Positions 47,349 through 55,060 of a stretch of DNA of 64,000 bases are shown here, in pieces. Below the pieces are notes generated by a model. The model saw only the letters and a program-made list of their open reading frames with translations. It was not told the DNA's origin and searched no databases. The DNA comes from Gammaproteobacteria bacterium (GTDB lineage: Bacteria > Pseudomonadota > Gammaproteobacteria > HK1). A program made the translations under genes and the position numbers. Positions within the stretch are counted from its first letter, which is position 1; every line of letters starts with the position of its first letter. The DNA is taken from NCBI GenBank assembly GCA_012103455.1, contig WLWT01000003.1, positions 310,001-374,000 on the forward strand. Direction: 5' to 3'.

Positions 47349-47372
47349 ATACTTCCAAACATAGGATTAGCG

Positions 47373-47951
47373 ATGGTAGATCTTCTAGGCTTGGATCCGG
47401 CCCGTATCGCGCGGCTGCGGGATCCGGCACGGTATGACTTGGTGGACCCGAGCCAGCTATGGACCGTGGTGCAAAAGCCGGACGGTGGAACGGTACTGGA
47501 CGTGGGCGCTGGCGTTGGCTTCGTCACATTTGCTTTTGCCTCTGAGCTGCCGTCGGCCCATATCGTGGCTTGCGATATTCTGCCGGGAATGCTCGATTTA
47601 CTGACCGAAGACGCCGGGCAACGCGACGCCCGGAATATCGAATGCCGCGTAATGCCGGGGCCGGTTGATTTACCTCTAGCCGATGGCGAGGTGGCGATGG
47701 TGGTCATGCTCCAGGTTCATCACGAACTGGATGAACCGGAGGCGCTGTTACGCGAATGCCATCGCGTGCTCAGTCCCGAAGGCTGTCTGGCCATCGTTGA
47801 TTGGAAAGATGAGGATATAGACGGCGTGCCGCCGGCTGGGCGCCGGGTACCGCTGCCAGTCATCCGCGAACAACTCAGTCGCGCGGGTTTTACACAGATT
47901 GCCTCTCACCCGCTCTATACAGCGCACAACTGCGTTACGGCGCGGCCCTGA
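47373..47951 (+). CDS. Class I SAM-dependent methyltransferase
   Basis: 192 residues. SAM-binding motif I is TVLDVGAGVGFVTFAFASEL (around residues 40-60), motif II region HIVACDILPGMLDLL, and motif III-like PEALLRECHRVLSPEGCLAI VDW. The typical Rossmann methyltransferase of ~200 residues, like UbiE-type enzymes, without features to fix the substrate. It lies 25 bases after the phyH relic and is followed by a monooxygenase-type gene and an acyl-CoA dehydrogenase, perhaps one operon. Confidence 0.87.
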   Translation: MVDLLGLDPARIARLRDPARYDLVDPSQLWTVVQKPDGGTVLDVGAGVGFVTFAFASELPSAHIVACDILPGMLDLLTEDAGQRDARNIECRVMPGPVDLPLADGEVAMVVMLQVHHELDEPEALLRECHRVLSPEGCLAIVDWKDEDIDGVPPAGRRVPLPVIREQLSRAGFTQIASHPLYTAHNCVTARP

Positions 47952-47976
47952 GAATGCAACAGAAGGGACATTAGCT

Positions 47977-48291
47977 ATGCTTGCCGTTCGGGTCACGGTG
48001 CGGGTTGAGCCGGCGTTGCGCGATGAGTGCCTAAAAACCATCGAAACGCACGCCCCGGGTTCGGAAAAGGATGAGCCGGGATGCATTCGCTGCAATGGGT
48101 TGCAAAACACCGGTGATGAGAATGTGTATCGTTTCTACGATGTGTATGAGAGCGATGAGGCGCGGGCGGCCCACCGGGCGGCGTCCCGCTACGCGGTGTG
48201 GACAGCGGCCGCGCAGACATTGGAGGGGCCACCGGAGCGGGCTGAATGTACCCGCGTATTGCCTGCTGACCGAAGCTACTGGCGCAAATAA
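47977..48291 (+). CDS. Antibiotic biosynthesis monooxygenase (ABM) domain protein
   Basis: 104 residues from ATG 47977 with AGAAGGGA upstream; an earlier frame start lies inside the methyltransferase gene. The ABM dimeric alpha-beta barrel pattern is seen: VRVTVRVEPALRDECLKTIE, then EPGCIRCNGLQ, VYRFYDVYESDEARAAHRAA and YAVWTAAAQTL. Such proteins act as cofactor-free monooxygenases or quinone-degrading YgiN-like enzymes. It is followed after 5 bases by the acyl-CoA dehydrogenase start. Confidence 0.85.
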   Translation: MLAVRVTVRVEPALRDECLKTIETHAPGSEKDEPGCIRCNGLQNTGDENVYRFYDVYESDEARAAHRAASRYAVWTAAAQTLEGPPERAECTRVLPADRSYWRK

Positions 48292-49258
48292 GTGGCGTGA
48301 GCATCACACCGCAGACACCGGAACTGGAGGCGCTGGGCGTCAGCATACGGGCGGGCGCTGACGAGCTTGAACGGACCCGGCGCATACCCTCTTCATTGCT
48401 CGATGAGTTGCACCAAAGCGGTGTGTTGAAACTGTTGTTGCCGCGCTCGGTGGGGGGCGGCGAAGCCGCGCCTGCCGATTATCTAGAGATCATTGAATAT
48501 CTCGCCAAGTTCGATGGATCCATCGCCTGGAATGTCTTCGTTGCCAACAGCGCGGCCATTATCGCCGCATTCCTGGAGCACCCGGTGGCACTGGAGATAT
48601 TCGGCTCCGGCCGCTCGCTGCTCGCTTGGGGGCCGCCTAACTCCCACCGCGCTCACGCCATTGAAGGCGGCTACCGCGTAAGCGGCGAATGGCATTTTGC
48701 CTCGGGCTGCCGGCAGGCGAACTGGATGGGCGTGCATTGCCAAGTGGTGGAGTCCAGCGGCCAACCGCGCCTTGATCACCGGGGGCAACCGGCCGTTCGT
48801 ACGCTGCTGTTTCCCGCCGAGCGGGCGGAACTCATCGACAATTGGGACACCCTCGGTCTTCGCGGTACCGCTTCGGATGGTTACCGGGTCGCTGATTTGG
48901 AGGTGGCCGAGGCGTTTAGTGCGACCCGCGAAGATCCCGATGGACGGGTCGAGCAGGGGCCGCTGTACGCCATTCCCATGCAGGGTTTATACGCCGTGGG
49001 GGTGGCCGGGGTCGCGCTTGGCATGGCGCGCGCCATGCTGGACGAATGTGTGCAGCTGGCTACCCACAAAGCGCCAAGAGGGTTGGGGCGCCTGGCCGAC
49101 AGCGCCACCGTGCAAGGAGATATCGCTCGAGTTGAAGCGGTATTGGAGTCGGCCCGCGTGTGGCTGAAGCATATCTTGACCGATATATACCCATCGCCAT
49201 TGAAAATGCGAATATAGAATACTTACATTAGCTAGCTGATTATGGTCAAAATAAGCTT

Positions 49259-49924
49259 ATGAACAATCATTTAACACCGAGCGAGCGCGATGAACTCATA
49301 AAATCTCATCGTAAAGAGAGAGATGGGCGTATTCGAGACCGAATAAAAGCTGTTTTAGCTTTTGATGAGGGTTATAGTTATTCAGAAATGTCTAGGATTT
49401 TGCTTTTAGATGATGAGACTATTAGACGCCATGTCGATGATTATTTTTCTAAAGCTAAGCTGAAGCCCGAAAACGGGGGCAGCAAAAGTGATTTAGACGA
49501 GAATGAAACAGCAAAGCTCGTTAAACACGTAGAAGGAATGACTTATCCTTATGTTAAGGACATTTGCACTTATGTGAAGTTGAATTTTGGTAAGGTTTAC
49601 AGTGTAAGCGGCATGACAAAATGGCTGCATCGCAATAATTTCTGCCATAAGAAGCCTCATGCAGTGCCAGCGAAAGCAAACGCACAGGCGCAAAAAGCGT
49701 TTGTCAAAGACTATGAACATCTTTCGAAAGACCCTAAAAACAAGGGTTTAATCTATTTCTCGGACAGTTTTCATCCGCAGTATCAAACGCGGTTGGCCTG
49801 TGGATGGATTTTAAGAGGCACTCGAAAAAGTATTGCCACAACGGCTCGTCAAACACGATTGAATTTCATTGGTGCTGTATCTTTGGATGGTCACAAAATA
49901 ATCCACACTGAAGTTGGCGGGTGA
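49259..49924 (+). CDS. IS630-family transposase, N-terminal frame (copy 2)
   Basis: 221 residues, differing from copy 1 at a few positions (SEMSRILL for SEIARILL; KDPKNKG for KNAKNKG; CGWILRG for YGWILRG). HTH and first catalytic Asp (YFSDSFHPQYQ) are present. The frame ends HTEVGG and the next frame overlaps by 4 bases in -1, as in copy 1, so the split is ancestral and perhaps a programmed frameshift. Confidence 0.88.
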   Translation: MNNHLTPSERDELIKSHRKERDGRIRDRIKAVLAFDEGYSYSEMSRILLLDDETIRRHVDDYFSKAKLKPENGGSKSDLDENETAKLVKHVEGMTYPYVKDICTYVKLNFGKVYSVSGMTKWLHRNNFCHKKPHAVPAKANAQAQKAFVKDYEHLSKDPKNKGLIYFSDSFHPQYQTRLACGWILRGTRKSIATTARQTRLNFIGAVSLDGHKIIHTEVGG

Positions 49925-50286
49925 ATGCGCAAACCATTAAATCGTTTCTAAAATCTCTACGCAAACGGCATACACCAGAGAAAGACATTCATGTAATTTG
50001 GGATAATGCGGCTTATCATAAAAGCAAAGACGTTCAGTCTTATGCCAAGGACTCAAACATTAAATTACACTATTTGCCGCCCTATTCACCGAATTTAAAT
50101 CCAATTGAGCGACTTTGGAAAATGATGCATGAAGCGGTTACTTATAATCGGTACTATGAGAAGTTTATAGATTTTCGGGAAGCATCTTTGAATTTTTTCA
50201 AGCGCATTGGAAGACGAAAGATTTTATTGAGAAAAAGAATCACTGATAGGTTTCACATTATTAATGCACCGATGTTCGCATCTTGA
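49921..50286 (+). CDS. IS630-family transposase, C-terminal frame (copy 2)
   Basis: 121 residues, nearly identical to the matching frame of copy 1. Second Asp in DIHVIWDNAAYHKS and Glu in NLNPIERLWKMM are kept. Starts with GTG inside the previous stop region. Confidence 0.88.
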   Translation: MNAQTIKSFLKSLRKRHTPEKDIHVIWDNAAYHKSKDVQSYAKDSNIKLHYLPPYSPNLNPIERLWKMMHEAVTYNRYYEKFIDFREASLNFFKRIGRRKILLRKRITDRFHIINAPMFAS

Positions 50287-50601
50287 AGTGTGATGGGTAT
50301 ATACACGCAGGTAAGTCATCATCCGGTGAGTTCCATAGGCTTGGATGATAGGGCTAGAGTGCGCCTCGGTTGCAGCCACGCCATCAAGTCCTGCGTGGAA
50401 GTTGCCGAGACCGCTTACCGCCTAGCTGGCATGAGCGCCATCTTCAAAGGCGGCGTTTTCGAACGCCGCTATAGAGATATCCGCACGCTGTCGCAGCAGA
50501 TCCAGGCTAGGTATGCGCATTTCGAGGCGGTGGGAAGAATCATGCTAGGCAATCCGCCCGCGGTATTTTATTAGTCCATCGGCCCTTTGGCTTGTCGGCG
50601 C

Positions 50602-50955
50602 CTAAGTACCTGGAATGAATCCGCTTGCATACAACGCGTAGCCGGTGATCCCTAGCCACGTCAAGATGAGCAGGGTCCACGGCAGCTTTGCCGAAGCCGG
50701 CGGCGATGGTGGCGGGGTTTCCATGGCGGCGGCGGGGGGTTGCTTGTATTCCCGCTGCCGGCGTTGCTCTTGTCCTTGGCGCGCCTTGGTTTTTTGTTGT
50801 CTTTTGTGCTGTTGAATGCCTTTTTCTATACCCTGCGCGATTAACTTGGTGTGCTCTTTGGTTTGCCCTTCTCGCTTGATGCCATTGGCAATGCTGAGGG
50901 CTTCGGCGCGGGTCTCATCGGAAATCTGCGCTTTTCTTCTTTTGTATTTGGCCAT
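50602..50955 (-). CDS. DUF2956 domain-containing protein
   Basis: 117 residues. AKYKRRKAQISDETRAEALS then GQTKEHTKLIAQGIEKGIQQ is the DUF2956 signature, known mainly from Gammaproteobacteria. A basic, Gln-rich coiled region (HKRQQKTKARQGQEQRRQRE) is followed by a Pro/Ala-rich linker and a C-terminal transmembrane segment (LPWTLLILTWLGITGYALYA). So it is a tail-anchored inner-membrane protein with a cytoplasmic helical head. Function unknown. Confidence 0.87.
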   Translation of the reverse strand: MAKYKRRKAQISDETRAEALSIANGIKREGQTKEHTKLIAQGIEKGIQQHKRQQKTKARQGQEQRRQREYKQPPAAAMETPPPSPPASAKLPWTLLILTWLGITGYALYASGFIPGT

Positions 50956-51009
50956 GGCTTACTATCGATGTTGTAGCATGAACGGCTAGCGCTATTGGGG
51001 AGACTATCG

Positions 51010-51750
51010 ATGAGCACCACCGCCCTGGAGGCCGCCGAAGAGTTGGAGGCCCGTCAAATCGGGCAATTGGAGGAGCAGTTCATACAGCGCTCGCAACTCT
51101 ATCATCTGGCCGATGGTGTTTTGCAGCCTACTAACCGCCCACCTGGTGTTAGGGTGTTAATGAAAGAGGATCCGCGCCTGCCGGCCATGCCCAAGGCCCC
51201 CACGCTCATCGACTTCTTCAAGCTGCGCTTCTCCGCTGGCCAACAACATCTGTTGCAAAGCGCCCGCCTGGCCCGCAACAACGGTTTGCCGGACAAGATG
51301 GTGCTGGCTTGCTTGCTTCACGACATCGCCGTTATCGGCTTTATTCGGGCCGAGCATGGGTATTGGGGCGCGCAACTGCTGGAGCCGTATGTGGACGAGG
51401 AGGTGAGCTGGGCCATCCGCATGCACCAGGTGATGAAATTCTTTCCCGACGAAGCCATCGGCTATGAATATCCGCAAGCTTATGTGCAGATGTTCGGCGC
51501 CGATTTCGAGCCGGAGCCGTATGCCGTCGCCGAATACGAGCGGGCGCGTGATCACAAATGGTATCTGTCCGCGCGGATTATCTGCCTCAACGATGAGTAC
51601 TCATTCGATCCCGGTATGCACCTTGAGATCGAGGAGTTCGAGGATGTTATAGGCCGTCATTTCAAACAGCCAAAGGAGGGGCTTGGCAACGACAACTCGC
51701 CAAGCGCCCATATGTGGCGTACTTTGCGCCGGCCTTGCAGCGCCCTTTAG
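51010..51750 (+). CDS. HD domain-containing protein
   Basis: About 246 residues from ATG 51010, with GGGGAG seven bases upstream. LLQSARLARNNGLPDKMVLA then CLLHDIAVIGF carries the HD pair (His-Asp) of the HD superfamily, and EEVSWAIRMHQVMKFFPDEA gives a later His; a first His upstream (HQ/QQHLLQ) would complete the metal site. Similar proteins are described near phytanoyl-CoA dioxygenase genes, as here. Convergent with the PhyH-Nudix gene, 8 bases apart. Substrate unknown. Confidence 0.75.
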   Translation: MSTTALEAAEELEARQIGQLEEQFIQRSQLYHLADGVLQPTNRPPGVRVLMKEDPRLPAMPKAPTLIDFFKLRFSAGQQHLLQSARLARNNGLPDKMVLACLLHDIAVIGFIRAEHGYWGAQLLEPYVDEEVSWAIRMHQVMKFFPDEAIGYEYPQAYVQMFGADFEPEPYAVAEYERARDHKWYLSARIICLNDEYSFDPGMHLEIEEFEDVIGRHFKQPKEGLGNDNSPSAHMWRTLRRPCSAL

Positions 51751-51758
51751 CGGGGCCG

Positions 51759-52997
51759 TTAAAGCGCGTATTGGTCAATCTTGCTTTGCGCTTGGGTGAG
51801 TCCTTTACCGCGGATTAACGAGGGGTCTTGCCATTTGGCCAGCGCCGCGCTGGCATAAGCTTGTGCGATGCGCGCTTCGGCTTGCGCCGCCGGAAGCCAG
51901 GTGCTTTCCCAGGCGCTATCGTGGATATTGCCCGCGCAGAACTCGGGCATGGTTCTATCCGTATAACCGTAAACTCGGCACAATCCGCCGCCGCTACCGT
52001 CCTCATAGTCGCCCACGTAACTCATCCACGGGCAGGCGGCGTGCGCTTGGGTCTGTAGGTGTTGGCCTAAACTCGCGATACGGTTGCCCACGTCCCAGCC
52101 CGGAATGACGCTTTCCTCCCAAGCGCCGCCGCCGGGCAATTGCCATTGGGTTTTATTTTGCTTTGTATTCAGCCGGGGCCGAGTCACCAAGACCTCGGTA
52201 TCAGCGCCTTCACCGCGGGTGCATAGCGCCCGAGTGGCAGTCACACCTTGCGGGTGGGTGATCGCGATCAGCCGCTTGTTGGTGGGCGACAGCGCGCCGG
52301 CCACTGCCGGTACGTTGACGAAATAACCAGCGGCCGGTGGCGCATCGGCGGCAGCATATTTGTTGAAGACACCGATGCGGTCACGGGCGGAGTTGTTCGG
52401 CGGTGCCCAGTGCCAAGTGTACATATTCATCAGCAGCAGATCGCCGCGTTTGAGCTGCGCGTCGATGAATTGATTGTCCTGTGGCCGCTGCGGCGCACCG
52501 CGGTGCAAGGTTTTCTCGCCGCGGTCCTGTACTAAGTTGAGCTGGTGCGAACCGGGCGCCACCAGCAGCGGTCCGGTCTCTTGGTCAAAGTCCGTCAGAG
52601 CGAGAATGGCGAACAACCAGTTCATCGACGAACCCACTGGCCGCCAACGCTTGTAATCGTTGTGCGCCAGGGAACCCGGATCCCCCGGTGTACGTACGTA
52701 GATAACGTAGGCGGTCAAATGGCTAGGCCCGCCCAGCAGTTGCTCGGCAGGGGAGAGCACTTTTGGGTGCTCGATGATATAGGCAAAGCGGGGATCGGCA
52801 GCGCTCTGTTCGCTCAGTGTGTACTTGGCCGGCTGTGGATACACACAACCCGGTGCGTAGGCGCCATCGGGGATATTGGCCGCGATGGCGCCATCCAAGT
52901 GTTGCAACTCGCGCTCATCGAAATGGGAGCGCAGTATCAGGTAACCGTGGCACTCGTAGAACGCCCGATCGTCAAGCGTCAGTTTGATGGCATTCAT
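51759..52997 (-). CDS. Phytanoyl-CoA dioxygenase family protein with C-terminal Nudix-like region
   Basis: 412 residues. Residues ~10-235 are a PhyH dioxygenase: HND at 112-114 gives the iron-binding His and Asp, the distal His is 196 in MYTWHWAPPNNSARDR, and ETGPLLVAPGSHQLN is the typical sheet. After that ITHPQGVTATRALCTRGEGA and KTQWQLPGGGAWEES resemble a Nudix fold with a degenerate Nudix box. The ending (SAWESTWLPAAQAEARIAQA) is helical. It is the third gene of the minus-strand selenoprotein operon, starting 5 bases after the UGSC gene stop. Substrate unknown; an alkyl or small-molecule hydroxylation is inferred. Confidence 0.8.
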   Translation of the reverse strand: MNAIKLTLDDRAFYECHGYLILRSHFDERELQHLDGAIAANIPDGAYAPGCVYPQPAKYTLSEQSAADPRFAYIIEHPKVLSPAEQLLGGPSHLTAYVIYVRTPGDPGSLAHNDYKRWRPVGSSMNWLFAILALTDFDQETGPLLVAPGSHQLNLVQDRGEKTLHRGAPQRPQDNQFIDAQLKRGDLLLMNMYTWHWAPPNNSARDRIGVFNKYAAADAPPAAGYFVNVPAVAGALSPTNKRLIAITHPQGVTATRALCTRGEGADTEVLVTRPRLNTKQNKTQWQLPGGGAWEESVIPGWDVGNRIASLGQHLQTQAHAACPWMSYVGDYEDGSGGGLCRVYGYTDRTMPEFCAGNIHDSAWESTWLPAAQAEARIAQAYASAALAKWQDPSLIRGKGLTQAQSKIDQYAL

Positions 52998-53002
52998 GAT
53001 CC

Positions 53003-53527
53003 CTAACCGTATACCAGCAGTTCTAGGCCTTGGCGCATGGTCACATGGGCCATCTTTTCAAGCTGCGCATCGCTTGCGCTACTCACGGGGTGATCGATAA
53101 CCACGAATGGGTAATCCGGCATCCCCAGTACCCGGCTCATGAGTTCCGCAGCGCTCACGAACTGCGTGGTCATCACGGCGATGGCGGGAATACCTAATTT
53201 TTCCGAAGCTACTGCATCATGCAAACTGCACGACGAGCAACTGCCTCAGTCACCCAGGCCGCTGACCACCGCGTGCCATTGGCTGACTTCCTCCATGATG
53301 TGGCGATCGGCGGGCGCGCTGTAGTTGCTCTTGACCTGCAGGCGCACATCGGCCACGCCGAACTCCTCGCGCAGGATGCGGCCCAGATGGGAGAAATAAG
53401 CGGTGGTGCCTTCTTTGCCGTTGGAGATGAAGCCGACGGTCTTGCCCGCCAGGCTATCGCAGCGCGGCGCCCGCTGGCTGCCGGCTACCGCCAGCTCATG
53501 GCTTGGGTCTAGCACGTGAAGCGTCAT
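53003..53527 (-). CDS. UGSC-motif selenoprotein, copy 1 (in-frame TGA as selenocysteine)
   Basis: Read through the TGA at 53246-53248, the frame gives 174 residues with Sec at position 94: VVSGLGD-U-GSCSSCSLHDA. The start ATG 53527 has GGAGG seven bases upstream. The N-terminal half (CDSLAGKTVGFISNGKEGTT) and C-terminal half (KLGIPAIAVMTTQFVSAAEL, then PFVVIDHPVSS) are both coding and in one frame, and the paralogue at 56485 has a TGA at the same aligned place. This is the UGSC family, known to include selenoproteins and Cys forms. A small stem GUUGCU/AGUAGC can form after the UGA, as a SECIS candidate. Redox role inferred. Confidence 0.9.
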
Positions 53528-53570
53528 GGGAATCCTCCAGTGAGTGGATGGCCAGTGAGTGGGTGGCCAG

Positions 53571-54629
53571 TTATTGAATGGGCGGTGGGCCGCAAGCAAC
53601 GCAGGCGCCTATGGGCAGCGTCACGGCATGGCTCTTGTGGCCCAACCAGGGTGGAATAACGGCGCCGAAGCCACCCGCCGGTCCGCCAGCGGCGATGATT
53701 AAAAGTTGCTCGGGTGAGTCCATCGCGCTGTACTCGGTGTCACCGCGATCACGCACCACGGCGGTTTTACCCACGCTGGCCCATTCACGCCGGTAAATTC
53801 TAGCCCGCTCGTAGAGGTACTCGCTGATGTCGGCTTTGGTCCAGCCGGCGGCCCTGATGTGCTCGCGCAGTTGCTTGGGGATGACGATGGCGTAGTTGCC
53901 CGGCCAGATGGAGTAGTTGCGCATATTGGCGCGCATCTCGGCGGCGAAGGTTTCTAGGATTTCCTTGGGATCGGTAGTCCATTCGTTCATGAGTTGGCGC
54001 GGCGCGCCGGCGGCCATGACGGTGACCGCAGAGACTTCCGGCGGCACACCTCGTATTGCCGCCACTGAGTCCCAGGGCGAATCCTCTTCGTCTTCCGCCA
54101 GGCAATAAGTCAGTTTGCCCGGGTGGCCCAAGGTGGAGCGGTCGATCGCGCCGGGCCGCACGTCCAGCAGATTGATAAGACCGAGACGTAGGGCGCGGCC
54201 GATGACGGTGGTCGCCCGATCCGAGCTGCCGAGCGCGTTGAAGCGGCTCTCGGCGCCGATCTCCAGGCGAATGGGCCCATTCAAGATAAGTAACACGGCG
54301 CAGCCGCCGGTGCTGGCCGATGAACCGTGCAGTAGATATTCCTGTTCAAGCAATGCGGTCCAAGCGGCCACCACCACCGGGAAGTGCATGGGCAAGCAGC
54401 CGGCCATGACGGCGTTGATGGCGAGTTTTTCCGCCGTAATGGGGCGCTCGCGCACCGGTTCGATGCCGATGATCTGCTCGCCCGGCAGGCCCGCCCACTC
54501 CAAGCAGGCTGAGACCGCCTCGGCGGTGGGCGGCATGATCGGCAAGCCGTCGGTCCAGCCGTTGCTGTGGTAAAGCTCCTGTACCGCGAAGGTGTCATCC
54601 GCTTGGTAGATCGTTGCTGTCAGAGCCAT
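53571..54629 (-). CDS. UGSC-associated partner protein (no thioredoxin domain)
   Basis: 352 residues from ATG 54629 (MALTATIYQADDTFAVQELY). It is homologous over its length to residues ~140-475 of the protein at 55061: both have GWTDGLPIMPPT/GWSDGLPLVPPT, AINAVMAGC, LHGSSAST/LHGVLATT, NGPIR/NGPVR, HPGKLTYCLAEDEEDSPW. It ends with ACVACGPPPIQ, a CxxC pair near the C-terminus. I do not know a named function. Located 43 bases upstream of UGSC copy 1 on the same strand, it is the first gene of that operon. Likely forms a complex or redox pair with the selenoprotein. Confidence 0.75.
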   Translation of the reverse strand: MALTATIYQADDTFAVQELYHSNGWTDGLPIMPPTAEAVSACLEWAGLPGEQIIGIEPVRERPITAEKLAINAVMAGCLPMHFPVVVAAWTALLEQEYLLHGSSASTGGCAVLLILNGPIRLEIGAESRFNALGSSDRATTVIGRALRLGLINLLDVRPGAIDRSTLGHPGKLTYCLAEDEEDSPWDSVAAIRGVPPEVSAVTVMAAGAPRQLMNEWTTDPKEILETFAAEMRANMRNYSIWPGNYAIVIPKQLREHIRAAGWTKADISEYLYERARIYRREWASVGKTAVVRDRGDTEYSAMDSPEQLLIIAAGGPAGGFGAVIPPWLGHKSHAVTLPIGACVACGPPPIQ

Positions 54630-55060
54630 GGGAACGGTCCTGCTCAGGGCGTGTGTAGGGCGTATTCGATGCCGCTCATTATAAAGCGCCCCGCGCGCAC
54701 CGGTGTAGCCATGGCGCTGCACCGATCGGGGGACTAGAGCGCTAGACAGTGCGCTGAAGACGTGCAAACACGCCTCGGTGTGTCCGGAGCTGCTTTGAAT
54801 GAGGGCACTTTCTCAATTTGGCACGCAATTCGCTTAACAGCCGTCAGTTGCTTAAGCCATCATTCGCGGAAGCTAAAATTATGGCAGGGGTATTGGAATT
54901 GGTTGTATGGGCGGGAGGGTTACGGCACGGTGGTGTACCGGGACGGCAATGATGAGTTTGCCGCGTCGTTGACACTGGCGGCCCCCATCTGAGTGGATGA
55001 AGGGCCGCGGATTTGACGCTATTATCTTTTGCAACGCACGCCTATACGGAAGCCCCTACA
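54630..55060. other. Intergenic region between the two divergent UGSC modules
   Basis: 431 bases. Both modules are transcribed outward from here, so it must hold their promoters. A 76-codon plus frame (54762-54992) ends GYGTVVYRDGNDEFAASLTL and might be the tail of a lost gene, but nothing upstream supports it. No perfect palindrome was found. Confidence 0.4.

Larger units (their letters stand above)
49188..50299 (+). mobile_element. Second-type IS630-family element, copy 2 (1112 bp)
   Basis: Same ends as copy 1 (TACCCATCGCC... and ...TGATGGGTA), same length, flanked by TA (49186-49187, 50300-50301) within a TATATA run on each side. A few dozen substitutions at most separate it from copy 1 at 31621. 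Carries two overlapping transposase frames. Confidence 0.93.
48297..50574 (+). pseudogene. Acyl-CoA dehydrogenase family gene interrupted by IS630
   Basis: The 5' part (48297-49187, GTG start) has LPRSVGGGEAAPADYLEIIE, FDGSIAWNVFVANSAAIIAA, IEGGYRVSGEWHFASGC and LRGTASDGYRVADLEVAE, as in two-component flavin monooxygenase/acyl-CoA dehydrogenase-like enzymes (HpaB/DszC/pigment hydroxylase type). The 3' part (50302-50574) ends with VEVAETAYRLAGMSAIFKGG and RIMLGNPPAVFY. Removing IS630 and one TA gives one frame of 387 residues across TDIYTQVSHH. Thus intact but for a single insertion. Confidence 0.87.

Noticed and set aside
52545..53006. Long plus frames opposite the PhyH-Nudix gene
   Set aside because: Antisense shadows of a gene with complete iron-binding motifs.
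54762..54992. 76-codon plus frame between the two UGSC modules
   Set aside because: Only its last 20 residues look protein-like, there is no ribosome site, and it lies in the divergent promoter region.
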